In this document: positions 34,892 to 46,488 of the stretch, in pieces
Numbering within the stretch: position 1 is the stretch's first letter
How the letters are laid out: every line of letters starts with the position of its first letter
Assembly (NCBI GenBank): GCA_963693285.1
Contig: OY848917.1
Location: 9,734,192 to 9,798,191, forward strand
DNA length: 64,000 bases
Direction: 5' to 3'
Origin: Xestospongia muta
Lineage: Eukaryota > Porifera > Demospongiae > Haplosclerida > Petrosiidae
The notes under the pieces: generated by a model
Told to the model about the DNA's origin: nothing
Seen by the model: only the letters and a program-made list of their open reading frames with translations
Database searches by the model: none
Program-made: the position numbers and the translations under genes

Positions 34892-35843
34892 AGCAGTTGT
34901 AGCAGACTGATTTGTAAATTGAAAACCTATCAATGATACAAAAATTAAAATCATTCTTAGGAAAGGTTTGACGTTTTCAACTTCTGTAGAAAAGGGCCCT
35001 CCATAACGACATTTTTCAAAGTCTAATCGACATGTTTGCTCATCTCCATACGTAAATGCACTTCTGTACTCTGGAGTTTTATGATAAATTGAATATTGTA
35101 TTACTTTAACAATAACTTTAGCTGGATTTTTGCCTACAAGTTCAATTTCAAAGAGTTGAATTCTTCGTTTCATCATCACATTTGCCAGCACTAAAGCTAT
35201 TATCTGGATTATACTTGCCAGAAGTAAAGGAAGATAGACAATGGATGTAGTAATCAAATTTATTACGATAAGAAACCCTTGTCCAATGAACTTAGACCAG
35301 AAATACCAATATACAAAAAAAACTGAGCTGACTAGAAGAAGCTTCAGGCATTTGATCAGTACCAAATTGAATTGCATTTGCTTCAGATAGAGCTAAACCT
35401 AACTGTATTATAGCATATGCTACTACAATGACCAATAATATGTACCACTGACTAGCCAGAGATTCATTTATGATAAAAGCAACAGTTATTACAAGTACTA
35501 ACACTGTTCCTATTAGTTGTATGTATGTGCCATAAAACATTGCTTTAAGTCTTGTCAAGTACATATCTGCTAAAATGTCAGCTAATGGGTATAGTAAAAA
35601 ACATATGCCTTGAACAATACTGAGAGCAAAACCAAGATAACTCACATCAATACCAGAAGATGATATAGCACCAAACAAGATGAAACTAGAACTGTATAAT
35701 GTTAGAATATGAGCAAATAAACTCCATAAAACAACACTTAGAGTGGCTACTGGACACTTTCTTGATGGACTAAAACATACATCATTACAGAAACATCGAC
35801 TGTACTTCATCTTGTTGTTGCTTATGTCCAGCAAGAACTCCAT

Positions 35844-36788
35844 ACATATAAACTGATTCCCACTCCTAACTCAAAACATAACTACATGTGGTTATACAGT
35901 TATGACTTTCAATATCAATAGTGATAGAGAATGTTGTTATAAACCTCTTTGACTAACTTACTGATGTTTTTATAATAGATCGTGAACAAGTAATAAAAGC
36001 AAGTTATGTCAGAGTTAGTTTCAATACACACTCAATAATTTTTCATCTGGACATGACTGCAGCATATTGACTCTCAGATATATTATATAAATGATCTAAG
36101 TCAAAGTTCATGGGAGTACACAGTGCTACACTATTTAGTTAACATTCATGAGTGACTTCATTCTGACAGATCCTCAACTCAATATGGATATTTTGTATGA
36201 AGCACCTTTTGTAAATTTTTGTACCTCTAAATAGAGATACGTGCTCATGTGCAGAAATGCATGCGCAAACAATCATCTTGTTCTGCGTGGTTCATGTAAA
36301 AGCTTTAGGATGTCTTTTATTAGTAAACTTGAGGAAGAATACAAAGAAGGTACCCAATAATGCTTAAATGTAATTTTAATTGATTAATTGAATTAAATTT
36401 AAGAAATATTGACTAAGAAAGGCTATACAAGTCAGTGACAAGCTTTTACAGTCATGTAGAACAATGTAGATAGACTTATATGAATGATGAGTCAAACTTT
36501 ATAGCAGTTTGTAACTGGATTTGTTGTTATAAATTCTCATTTAAATGAATGTCACTATAATAAGATTGTAGTGTGGAGCTTTTTAAAATAACGTATACAT
36601 TACTGTCTCCAGTGATGTAAACACATTTCTCTATGTAAATTGTTTTGTCAAATTAAACTTAATTTAGATATAAACACAACACTTTTAATAATCAACAATT
36701 AAAAGTCAAAGTGTAATTACTATTAGTACTATACTTATCAGTAAACAAACCATCTAAGAGTAAAGACAACGAGAAAAGCTGAATTAAG
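35844..36788. other. Duplicated intergenic block between transporter and membrane-protein gene
   Basis: 35693-36575 repeats 29240-30118. No gene. The sequence 36575-36788 is downstream flank of the gene at 36789. Confidence 0.7.
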
Positions 36789-39700
36789 CTAATCATCTGG
36801 TTCCCATTCTTGATATTGAAAGGGATCATCATCTCTTAGCAAAGGTTCAAATTCTTCATTATTTTGTAATCCAGATCTGCTCTTTCTTACTTGTTTTCTG
36901 ATCCTCTTAATAAAATTGAAGTTATTCAATAACAATATATATTGCGCACATTTTTTTATACAACGAAAACGACTTGATGAAATACATCCATGATATAACA
37001 AGATAATACAATAGGTAGTAAAGCAGAGAACAACTTCAATAAACATTACGGTATGACTAGCTGTGACATTCTCTGATGAACTTTCCGAAAGAGATACAAT
37101 GAAAGTTACTAAAAGGAGTACCATGAACCACAAATCTAATGCATTCAGCACCTTACTCTTGTATGGAAGAACAATACCTTGTATAAAAGTAAATGAACCC
37201 AATATGAATATCAAAAGTAACAGTTGTAGAGTCTTATTGCTATCTTGAAGAATAGCAATAACAATGTAAATGACTGTGAGGACTATCAACCTTAAACCAA
37301 ACCAGTACCTTAGGTTCTCTTTGTAAGGTCCATGAATAGCATCAATAAATGGACGAAAATATTTGGCAATAATACGACTTCTCAACATTTTAACTCCAAG
37401 CAATCCAATCAATATGAAAGGTATAACGAAAAGACATAGAACTGCAATGCTAACACATACTAGAGCAATGTGGTAAGGATTTTGACCATAAAGGACACTC
37501 CCATCTACAAACCAAACCAGTAACTTACCAGAACTATCAGTGCTATTAAAATGAATATGTGCTGGTGTGAGAACACGTAAAGAGATAGATAACAAATCTG
37601 AATAGGAAATGTACATCAGTGTTACAAGTACTTGTACAGAGGATCCAAAAATAAGGTTAGCAATTCTGTTTGAACATTGACTTGAGAGGACAATGGCAAC
37701 AACTATAAGCCAAAAATAAAATGGGAAAAAATACAATATACCAATTTTGCCAAGTTCATTAAGATTACTTGTTACACACATTGGTATGTTCCAGTGATAT
37801 TTGATGGAAGAGAGAAAAAATACCATGTATTGTAAAACTGTGCTTTTAAATGTGACACCAGATGATGGTATAGCATATGGCCAGATAACATCTTGCCAAA
37901 AAATAAACCCTCCAAGTGTACCAAAGTCAACGGTTAGTCTTAAACTAAACAAGACCAATACATACAAAATGCCACCAAAAATGACAAGTGTTAGTTTTAG
38001 CACAGATTGCAGTGAATTCGAACATTTATAACAATCACTGCTACCTAACACAATACTGTAGCCCTCCTTACACTCACCACATAGCCATCCCATACGATTC
38101 CCTCTACACATAATGTCAGGGTGTGTTATATTAATAGTCGTATTTGGTAGACAGTATTCAGGAGGACAGTGTTCGGTGTAACCAATGATAGTTCTACTGT
38201 CAGTCACAACTCCTAACCATGATTGAGGTGGAATATTAACAGATGTAGTGTCAATGTTACACTGTGTGATACCTAACTCTTTTAAAAATAAGCTGCACCC
38301 ACATGCTTTGTCGCCACTGTTATATACAAATCCTAATGGACAAGTACATTGATGTAACTTGACTGAAGCTGTGGGAGCATATCCTAAAACCTCAAAATAT
38401 AAGTTAATATTACCACTTGTACTTTCCAGAAATATTGTGAAATTCAGTGGAGTGCATCCATTACTATAAACTGTTTGAATTTGTTGCTCTTTAGGTAACG
38501 AATGTGTGATCAAATTATTGTCATTATGACGAGGATCCCCCATATTTAGGAGTCTGGAGAGAATCTGAGCATATGTCGGATTACTATTCAAATCATATGC
38601 TTGTAAACCAATTGTAATTGTTTGACCAGGATACACTTTGATATATTTATCGTTTTTAGTGTCATTAATAGTGCAAGATTGAGTTCTTACTGCTACTGAT
38701 GATATCTCTCCAACTTGTTTCTTTCTATTGAAGTAAAATATTTTCTTATATAAATCACTCAGATTAATTTCTTTTAAGTGCAACTGTTTACAATTATAGA
38801 ATGGAGAGACATAGATTGAATTACCTGCCAATTCGGCAGTGTTGTCTTCAAAAATCAATATGCCATTAAATTGAGAAATATCCTGACCCATTACTTGAAT
38901 AGCACACAATGGGTTTGTCATAGGAAGATTTCTGGCTTTGTATGAGTAAATTGCACCACCATAAAAGGATGCACTGTTGTTAGTGAAAGTGACATAAGTT
39001 GAATTATGAATGAAAAGATATGATGATGAATCAAGTTGAATAGCAGCTCCATGACTGGCTTTGTTGTTAATGAATTCTATTGTACCACTCAAATGAATGT
39101 CACTGTTATAAGCTTGTATTGCTGAACTTGTCATATTTTGAAACACATTATTGTTCCCGTTGATCCAAACAGATGCTGTGTTGACAAAAACAAATTTGCC
39201 AGCATTCAATGCTGTATTAAATATAAAATTATGGCCATTCAATGTTGTTATGGATTGGATAAAGAAATGTAAGTTTTTATGCCCATTAGTTGTTTCTGAA
39301 AGAATAAATGGATTACGCACTCCATTGTACAATTGTGAAAAGGTTAAATTATTGAGGTGAACTTGTAGTTTGCTCAGTACATCAGAAGATGTAATGAAAT
39401 GAAATACAGAGTGATTGAATAAATTTGAAGTAGCAAATGAACTGAAGTCATTATCATAATGTCTTTGAGAATGTCTATCATACACAACACTATCTGATAC
39501 AGTTATTACAGCCCACTCTGTGTCATCATTGATACAATTTGAAGTATTTGTTCTATATGTTGTTGTGACCATACAACCTATTTCAAGGAAACTTTGTACT
39601 ATTCCAATCACATCATGGCTGAACCTAGAGTTAGAAATTACTATGGCAGCTTTTCCAACAGGTGCATTGGTAAAAATAAAAGCCAAACCATTGAATAGAC

Positions 39701-40529
39701 CACCTACAGCCCATTTCCAATATGTGTGGGACAAATGTACATTAGCAATGTAGTCTCCTTGACTAAATATAACTGTCATACCAGCTGCAAATGCACTGAT
39801 TGCCTTGGGCTCTGTAGTATTGATTTTAGCTGCATTTAACACATCACTATATGGTACATGACTAACACTTCCATTTACGCTTGCCTTGTTCAGCAGTACA
39901 TGTGTTCTTAATACTTCATTTCTGTTGTGTACATTACTAAAGTATATTATAAGACCAGATCCACTGCTATTGTTAGAAGAAGTAATGTTCATTTCAGTTA
40001 GGCTTGCATTGTTTTTTGGATTGATTAAAAGAATTGCAAAACCATAATAAGTATTGATAGCAACTTTTAGCAAGTTAATGTGAGAAGAATAACTAATAAA
40101 CAATGTAACTAATTGATTATCATGAAAGTAAAAGTGTTTATCATTAGGATATAAAAACTTGAATTTGTTAGGAGATGGCATAGGTCCTCCACAACCTGTT
40201 ATATGTATATTTTCAATGGATAACCCACTAACATTATAGAAACCAAAGCCAACAGCTACATTATTTTGGTGTATGCAAGTGACACTTGCAGGAGTTTCTG
40301 ATGTACTAGTTAACGTTATATTTGATGTGTTACTAACCAGACAAAAAGGACTTGAAGACAGGATGTGCTCTGTATCAGAGGAAAGAAGTAGCTGAGTGTC
40401 TTCTGGAAGGGATGCGTCCGGATTACAAAGAGATTTGTTCAAAGCATCTGATGTGTTTAGCAAATAAGCGTAAGACAGAGTTGATGGTAGATAGGACACC
40501 AATAACAATGACCACAGCACAATAACCAT
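36789..40529 (-). CDS. Large multi-pass membrane protein with PMP-like beta-helix ectodomain
   Basis: An intact 1246-residue frame in one exon. Residues 1-20 are a signal peptide (VIVLWSLLLVSYLPST). Residues about 25-640 form an Asn-rich, glycosylation-rich ectodomain with beta-helix repeats of the F-x-N-N-x-A-x-x-x-GGAI type (ASFYGGAIYSYK), resembling chlamydial polymorphic membrane protein repeats. A cysteine-rich stalk follows (CPLGFVYNSGDKACGC ... GWLCGECKEGY, to about 835). About seven to nine hydrophobic helices span 841-1182, including WLIVVAIVLSSQCSNRI and DLWFMVLLLVTFIVSL. The acidic cytosolic tail ends FEPLLRDDDPFQYQEWEPDD. This matches a large sponge family often labelled outer-membrane-protein-like. 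Function unknown; a receptor or adhesion role is inferred. The intergenic flanks and the transporter relics downstream were duplicated with it. Confidence 0.9.
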   Translation of the reverse strand: MVIVLWSLLLVSYLPSTLSYAYLLNTSDALNKSLCNPDASLPEDTQLLLSSDTEHILSSSPFCLVSNTSNITLTSTSETPASVTCIHQNNVAVGFGFYNVSGLSIENIHITGCGGPMPSPNKFKFLYPNDKHFYFHDNQLVTLFISYSSHINLLKVAINTYYGFAILLINPKNNASLTEMNITSSNNSSGSGLIIYFSNVHNRNEVLRTHVLLNKASVNGSVSHVPYSDVLNAAKINTTEPKAISAFAAGMTVIFSQGDYIANVHLSHTYWKWAVGGLFNGLAFIFTNAPVGKAAIVISNSRFSHDVIGIVQSFLEIGCMVTTTYRTNTSNCINDDTEWAVITVSDSVVYDRHSQRHYDNDFSSFATSNLFNHSVFHFITSSDVLSKLQVHLNNLTFSQLYNGVRNPFILSETTNGHKNLHFFIQSITTLNGHNFIFNTALNAGKFVFVNTASVWINGNNNVFQNMTSSAIQAYNSDIHLSGTIEFINNKASHGAAIQLDSSSYLFIHNSTYVTFTNNSASFYGGAIYSYKARNLPMTNPLCAIQVMGQDISQFNGILIFEDNTAELAGNSIYVSPFYNCKQLHLKEINLSDLYKKIFYFNRKKQVGEISSVAVRTQSCTINDTKNDKYIKVYPGQTITIGLQAYDLNSNPTYAQILSRLLNMGDPRHNDNNLITHSLPKEQQIQTVYSNGCTPLNFTIFLESTSGNINLYFEVLGYAPTASVKLHQCTCPLGFVYNSGDKACGCSLFLKELGITQCNIDTTSVNIPPQSWLGVVTDSRTIIGYTEHCPPEYCLPNTTINITHPDIMCRGNRMGWLCGECKEGYSIVLGSSDCYKCSNSLQSVLKLTLVIFGGILYVLVLFSLRLTVDFGTLGGFIFWQDVIWPYAIPSSGVTFKSTVLQYMVFFLSSIKYHWNIPMCVTSNLNELGKIGILYFFPFYFWLIVVAIVLSSQCSNRIANLIFGSSVQVLVTLMYISYSDLLSISLRVLTPAHIHFNSTDSSGKLLVWFVDGSVLYGQNPYHIALVCVSIAVLCLFVIPFILIGLLGVKMLRSRIIAKYFRPFIDAIHGPYKENLRYWFGLRLIVLTVIYIVIAILQDSNKTLQLLLLIFILGSFTFIQGIVLPYKSKVLNALDLWFMVLLLVTFIVSLSESSSENVTASHTVMFIEVVLCFTTYCIILLYHGCISSSRFRCIKKCAQYILLLNNFNFIKRIRKQVRKSRSGLQNNEEFEPLLRDDDPFQYQEWEPDD

Positions 40530-41297
40530 AGTTATTCCTTTAGGGATAATCGTATTTTGTAAACGAAAGTTTACTTGAGTACCGAATGTCTTTCACGTCG
40601 TTTCAGATATCCGACCTATAAAGTTGGTTAAATAGAATATACGGACTGCAGATCACGGACTCGGATCAAGAAAGGCAATGAATAATAATTATTAAAATCA
40701 CATGAGCAAGCCAATGAATAATTAAAATCACATGCACAAGATAAGCGTGTATGGTCGTGGATGCACAATTAAGCGTGTACACACGAGTTCAGTCTGGTCA
40801 TGGATGATCCTGAAAGAGATTGTGGTAGTGTCCTCAGACTCTGAAAGGTTAGCTGCAGCTTATATACTACTAGATCTTTAGCATAACCATTTTAGTGACT
40901 TTGAAACCATAGAGAAAAGACCAAGTAGTGATAACGGAATAGTCTCAGCTGAACCATCAAAAGAGTAAGCCATTACATAATTAATGTACATGTACATTGA
41001 TATAAAAGAGGGAATGCTCTGACTATAGTAGGGCTAGGAGTGGTATGGTCAGTTAGAGATTATACAAAACACTAGTATATCTTCCTGTTGGATCAGTACT
41101 AAACACAGCTCATAACAAAGTACATGTAGTATTGATTTGTAGTTGTTAAAGGATAAAAATGTTGTAAATAATTACATGATGTTATGTATTAACATGTATT
41201 TTATCATAATAGAGTGACAACTTGCCATAGTGGTAATCCTGATTGGCCTTATCTGATGAGTGATACAAATACTTAGAGCACTCACTCCCTAGTTACT
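40530..41297. other. Upstream region of the 36789-40529 gene
   Basis: 40530-40700 carries the 5' flank, which is repeated at 47145-47393. A 50-bp repeat (AGAGTAAGCCATTACATAATTAAT) at about 40945-41005 recurs at 46997-47058. No gene seen. Confidence 0.65.
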
Positions 41298-42369
41298 TTG
41301 ATTATTGGACATGGTGTTTCAGAGAATAATATATGCAAGTCTATCCCAAAGAATGTTGAGAAAAACGCCAGCTTTTTAATCAGTACTGAAAACCTGAAGA
41401 ATCTCGAAGATGTAAGATGTGAAGATAATGGTAGCTGGATTAAAAATGGAGTTAGGAAGATTTATTTATGTATTGACCATCATACAAATCCCAAAAAGCT
41501 CAACGCCACAGTCATCAAGCGTGGTGGGAAGGCTCCAAGTGTTCCACACTGGTGCTTGACCCGTACATATTTTTTATAAAGACTCCATGGATTTTAGGAA
41601 AATCATTGTGTCACTCCAAAGTACATTTTAACTGACTTGAACTGACTTAGCCATTCTTTTTCTGTACTAGATGATTCTAGAAATTATATCGCTAAACAAG
41701 TGGTTCAATACCAATTTACAAATGAAGAACACACTCTTCCCAAAGTACCTCATGGTAACTCATCTAGATCAACACCTCATAAGAGACAACCTAAAAGTAC
41801 CAGGGATCTATTAAAGGAACAAGTAGAAAATAGCAAACCTCGAGAGACATGCAGGCAGGTCGAAAAAGAACTTAGTGGGATTGAAAGTAATCAAATATCA
41901 ACCAGCAGTCTGCCACGAAATACACAACAAGCAGCAAGTATGCGACGGAATCTGTTCCAAAGCAAAGTTCATAGTGATCCAATAATGGCTCTTATTGATT
42001 TACATAAAAAAGAATGCCATCACTTTATCAGGGCATTGCAATTGTTACCAACTCCTGCTTGTGTTTTGGCTACTGAGGAACAGTTACGCCAGCTGGTATT
42101 GAATTGTACACACAAAAAAATTTGGAGTAATGCATCATGACCCTACATTTAATTTGGGAGAGTTTTTTTGTGACTCCAATAGTATTTTCACTAGTAAATT
42201 ATACCCATCAAAAGGGTAAAGGAGGATGTCCAACATTCATAGGACCAGTTTTACTTCATCATCAAATGCAACACAGTATGTACAACTATTTTTTAAATCA
42301 AATAACTTCGTTGAAGCCCGAGGTTAGAAATGTTAAAGCAGTTAGGATGGATGGTGAACTTACCCTTTG

Positions 42370-42495
42370 TGTAATATCGACTAATGACAAATATTCTTAC
42401 AAATCATTCCATACATGTAGTAATAAAGGACATGAATAAACATGATTGAATATTAATAAACCTAGTGAAATTAATGATCAAACTCAGTCATTACA
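42370..42495 (-). repeat. 3' LTR of element 3
   Basis: Pairs with 46362-46488. Confidence 0.9.
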
Positions 42496-42568
42496 TCTCC
42501 CTTTTCGGGCTAGTATGATAATCGATCAGGAGGTCGAATGTACACACCAGAACGAGAATGAGTTTGTA

Positions 42569-43797
42569 TTAGCGAATGAGTATTGACATGAGAGTCATTA
42601 TCTCCATCATAAGTGTTGTGACTGATTTGGGTCTAAGGTCACTCTGATTTCTACGAATTTGGCCAGATGGAGTTGAAACTAAATATGACCAAGGAGTATG
42701 AGCTCGTTGGATAATTCTTCCAGGTACCTGCAAACCTGAGTTGTTGACCCAAACACATGAATCATCCGTATATGGAACCAATTCACGGACTCTGTGTCGT
42801 CTGTCATAGAGTCATTTTTGTTCTTTTTTGTACTAGGTATCACAACTTCTAAAACCTTTCAAATGAGACCAATCTGGTATAAAATGCTCCTTCTCGTGGG
42901 GAACAGGGGTTCTGATTCTTCTACCCATTAATAGTTGGGAAGGGCTAAGGCCACACCAAGGTAGAGGCGTCGCTCTGTAATTCAATAAAGCCAAATATGT
43001 ATCATCTTCATACTTCATCAATTGCTTCACTGTTCTAAACATCCTTTCAATGAACCCATTAGATTTTGGATAGTGTGGGCTACTTGTTACATGTGAGAAC
43101 TTGTACCTCTCGGCAAAACTTTTCATTTCTGTGGAATCAAATTGAGGACCATTATCACTCATTAGAACTGCTGGAATTCCATGAACAGCAAAGAGAGCTT
43201 TCAAACATTTTACAACTGCTACTGAAGTTGTTGATGTTAGCTTCAGGACCTTCACAAATCTGGAAAAGTAATCAGCAACAACGAGGTACATACACTTGTT
43301 CAGTTCAAATAAATCTGCACCAATCTTCTCCCAAGGAGAACTAGGAAGAGGGGTCTGAATCAGTGGTTGGACAGCTAGAGGAGTCATCTTTAGACACTTG
43401 GGACATGACTGAATATATTTCTCCATCTTTTTACTCACATTAGGCCACCACACAGCAGCAGAAATTCTCTGACGACACCGCACTATTCCAAGGTGTCCAC
43501 GATGAATTTTCTTGAGAGTTTCAGTTCGCAGACATTTTGGTACTACAATACGTGACCCAAACATCAGCAATCCATCAACTACAGAGACAGTTCACTTTTC
43601 ACTCTCCAGTATGAAACTAGATTATCTTCAATTCTGGACCGACCTGGCCATTGTGATTGACAAAATTGAATGATCTTAACAAAAAGAGGATCAGACTGGT
43701 GAGCTCCACGAAATTCTCCTAAACGATCAGAGTTAGCTGGTAAATTAACCACTACTCCCTGGACAAAAGATTCTGTTTCACTACCATCAGTGTCCAA
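42569..43797 (-). pseudogene. Integrase of element 3
   Basis: The open frame 43570-42833 has the zinc-binding N-terminus (HRGHLGIVRCRQR, then YIQSCPKCLK) and a core with VADYFSRFVKVLK, MSDNGPQFDSTEM and SSPHYPKSNGFIERMF, keeping the Asp-Asp-Glu residues. It shifts near 42833 into the C-terminal piece (42781-42569), and a stop at 43578 separates the RNase H side. Confidence 0.85.
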
Positions 43798-43896
43798 AGT
43801 GAAATTCTTGAGAGGTGCACAAGAGAGAGCATCGGCAGTATAAAGGAATTCACCAGGTATATGTGAGATACTATAGTCAAACTGAGATAAACGAAG

Positions 43897-45024
43897 TCAA
43901 AATCGGAGGATGCGTAGAGGTAGACTATCCAAATTGGCTTTTTCAAGTAATGGGATCAGTGGTTTGTGCTCAGTCTCCAACTGTATACATGCTCCAATAA
44001 TGTAATTGGAAAATTTCTCACACGCCCATACTAGTCCTAGAGCTTCCTTTTCAATTTGGGAGTATCGAAGCTCAGTATTTGACAAGGACTTCGAAGCATA
44101 TGCAACTGCTTTCCACTTGTTACTACATTTTTGCATGAGGACTGCCCCCAAGCCATAAGCAGATGCATCAGAACAGACCTTTAGTTCTGTTAATGGATCA
44201 TACAGGGCTAGGACTACTGGTTTTGTCAGCTCCTGCTTAACTTGCTGAAATGCACTGTCTTGTGGTTGATTCCATATCCAGGTATCCTTTGAACTAAGCA
44301 GTTGCAGGAGCAGTTTAGAGAGATCAGCAAGACAAGGACTAAATTTCCCCAGCTGATTAACCATGCCTAAAAAACTTCTAAGTTCAGTACGTGTTTTTGG
44401 TGTCTCCATTTTGAACACAGCCACGATTTTATTAGGATCAGCAGAAATCCCATTTTTGTCAATTTTACGGCCTAAGAAATGCAAACTTTCTTTCTCAAAC
44501 TCACATTTATTCTTGTTTAAGGTAATCCCAGCAGATTGAATTTTTTTCAACACTTGGTGAAGTCTAACATCATGCTCTTCTTGCGTCTGTCCAAAAATCA
44601 AGATATCATCCATATGACAGAGTACTCCCTCTTCTCCATCTAATATGCTGCTCATTCGTCATTGGAAGCACTCAGGAGCGCTAGAAATCCCAAATGGCAA
44701 TTTATTAAACCAAAATCTGCCAAAAGAAGTGATGAATGTAGTAAGAGGTCATGATTTCTCATCTAGAGGTATCTGCCAAAACCTGCAGTTTGCATCTAGT
44801 TTACTGAATACAGTTGCTCCAGCCAATTGCACAAGGGTTTCCTCTACAGTTGGCAGAGGATGACTCTCTCTTTCAAAACTTTCATTTAGCGGACAGAAGT
44901 CTACACAAATTCTAATGTTGTCTGACTTCTTGGGGACAACCACCATTCCAGCGCACCAGTCTGCAGGTGTATTCACTTTGGTGATGACTCCCAATTGCTC
45001 CATTCTACGTAACTCCTCCCGCAC
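43897..45024 (-). pseudogene. Reverse transcriptase and RNase H of element 3
   Basis: It has EELRRMEQLGVITKVNTPADW, ICVDFCPLNESF, SKLDANCRFWQIPLDEKS, then a TGA where Arg is expected (about 44747). The frame then carries on with PFGISSAPECFQRRMSSIL, CHMDDILIFG (catalytic Asp pair intact) and RNase H motifs CSDASAYGLGAVLMQ and AVAYASKSLSNTELRYSQIE. It ends by stop near 43897. Confidence 0.88.
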
Positions 45025-45030
45025 TTTCTT

Positions 45031-45462
45031 TCAAAGAGGTAAAGGCACATTATGAGGAACAAACAGAGAGAATGGGCTGGAGTTGGGTCTCAATTTTATT
45101 GAGTATCCCTCATCAAATGTTCCTAGACCTGTAAAGAGAGATGAATATCGCTCAACTATTGGTTGTGTGACTGTGTACAGATTATGTGTTAGAGTTAGGA
45201 TATGCAGATTCTGAATTGCTAGCAATCCGAGAAGATTTTCTTGAAGACCTTCCACTACATACACAGGCTGAGTACTTCGTCTTCCACTATACTGGAGTGA
45301 TACTGCCAGTTCTCCCATGACGGACAGAGGCTTCTGGTCAGGTTCATACAAGATCCTTTGTGTGGGCTCGAGTGTTCTATTCAGGCTATTACCTACAGCT
45401 TCTGTGACTACAGTGACCTCTGCCCCTGTGTCTATCTTAAATGGTACTTCCACTCCATCCAC
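45031..45462 (-). pseudogene. Aspartic protease of element 3
   Basis: PFKIDTGAEVTVVTE carries the catalytic Asp. The domain ends LLGLLAIQNLHI and leads to VPHNVPLPL, then TGA before the reverse transcriptase. Confidence 0.85.
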
Positions 45463-45519
45463 AAGTACTACACAGTTCCAAATCTATGTAGAATTGGAGG
45501 TAACAGTGTTCAGATAAGA

Positions 45520-46327
45520 AATCTCTAGGTCATTGTGTGATGTGGCTACACTTGAAAATGCTTTGGAAAAACACATAGAACTAAAATGTCCTTTCTTTTT
45601 GCAGTTGTGGCAAACAGCCAGGCTAGCTGGGCAGGATTGTCTAGGATGTAGGCCTTTCCCACACCTTTGACATCTGCTTGAAAGGCTTGGCCTAGATTTA
45701 GGACTGCCAGTGGGTAGCTTTTTACTGGCCTTTGATGTGGACTTCCAGGAGGGGCAATTAGGTTATCGCACCAAATTCACAGTTTTCCCCTGGTCACCCT
45801 TCAGAACTCCTTGCTGTACACAGCCTCTCTCTGTCGTACTTCCCATTTAGCTTTATCAAGAGTCAGGTTCGGGTCCACTTGCATCCATTCAGAAAGAGCT
45901 TTGTCCCTGATACCGACGACTATTCTGTCTCTAATAAGCTCGTCTTTCAGTGCACCAAATTCACACAATTCTGCTAAACTGTACAAGCTAGTAATAAACT
46001 GTTCAATACCATTCACCTTGGCATCTGAGGTTAAATCAGGCACGCTCAAAGATAATGTTCTTTCGAACTTAAAAAAATGTCAAACTTTTCAATGACTTTG
46101 GCGTATACTTTGCGGTCCACTTCTGTAATGTTGGTAGAAGTCAGTGTTTTTTCTGCATCTTCACCCATGCAGTATAAAAGCGTGCTTATTTGCCGTTCGT
46201 TTGATTCTGTGGAAAGTCCCAATGCCAATCGGTATTGGTCGAATCGCTTTCTCCACCGCTGCCACTGGTCTGGGACCTTGAGAGGGAATGGAGCTGGAGG
46301 CTTCAATCGAATATTTAGCGCTGCCAT
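45520..46327 (-). pseudogene. gag of element 3
   Basis: The ATG at 46327 starts AALNIRLKPPAPFPLKV. It shifts frame near 46050 and continues to 45801. It then shows two zinc knuckles (CQRCGKGLHPRQSC and CHNCKKKGHFSSMC) at about 45680-45570. Confidence 0.82.
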
Positions 46328-46347
46328 TCAGTCTCTCAGTAGGGTAG

Positions 46348-46361
46348 CACTCCTGACACCA
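46348..46361 (-). other. Primer binding site of element 3
   Basis: On the minus strand TGGTGTCAGGAGTG directly follows the LTR. All 14 bases complement the 3' end of a eukaryotic tRNA-Leu (CACTCCTGACA plus CCA, recalled). Confidence 0.75.
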
Positions 46362-46488
46362 TGTAATATCGACTAACGACTCAATATTTTTACAAATCAT
46401 CCATATATATAGTAATAAAGTACATGAATAAACATGATTGAATATTAATAAACATAGTGAATATTAATGATCAAACTCAGTTATTACA
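46362..46488 (-). repeat. 5' LTR of element 3
   Basis: Pairs with 42370-42495; next to the tRNA-Leu primer site. Confidence 0.9.

Larger units (their letters stand above)
30119..35843 (-). pseudogene. POT/SLC15-like transporter (copy C), split by a copia element
   Basis: The N-terminal two-thirds are at 34892-35843 and the C-terminal part at 30119-30533, separated by the copia element. The N-terminus has helices with AISSSGIDVSYLGFALS and PLADILADMYLTRLKA (the conserved POT second-helix region). A homopolymer insertion (eight A near 35314, where copy B has AAAAGAA) shifts the frame at SSSQLS. An extra C near 30500 shifts it again. About 50 bp of host sequence at the insertion site is missing compared with copy B. 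It ends at the junction with the duplicated block near 30118, without the last helix. Confidence 0.85.
42370..46488 (-). mobile_element. Ty3/gypsy LTR retrotransposon 3, degenerate
   Basis: About 4.1 kb on the minus strand, with short LTRs of 126-127 bp and a perfect 5-bp target duplication CTTTG (42365-42369 and 46489-46493). It has a tRNA-Leu primer site, gag with zinc knuckles, protease, reverse transcriptase/RNase H and integrase. LTR copies differ at roughly 12 sites. It lies in the transposase-like gene, and the host frame continues across the target duplication. Confidence 0.92.
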
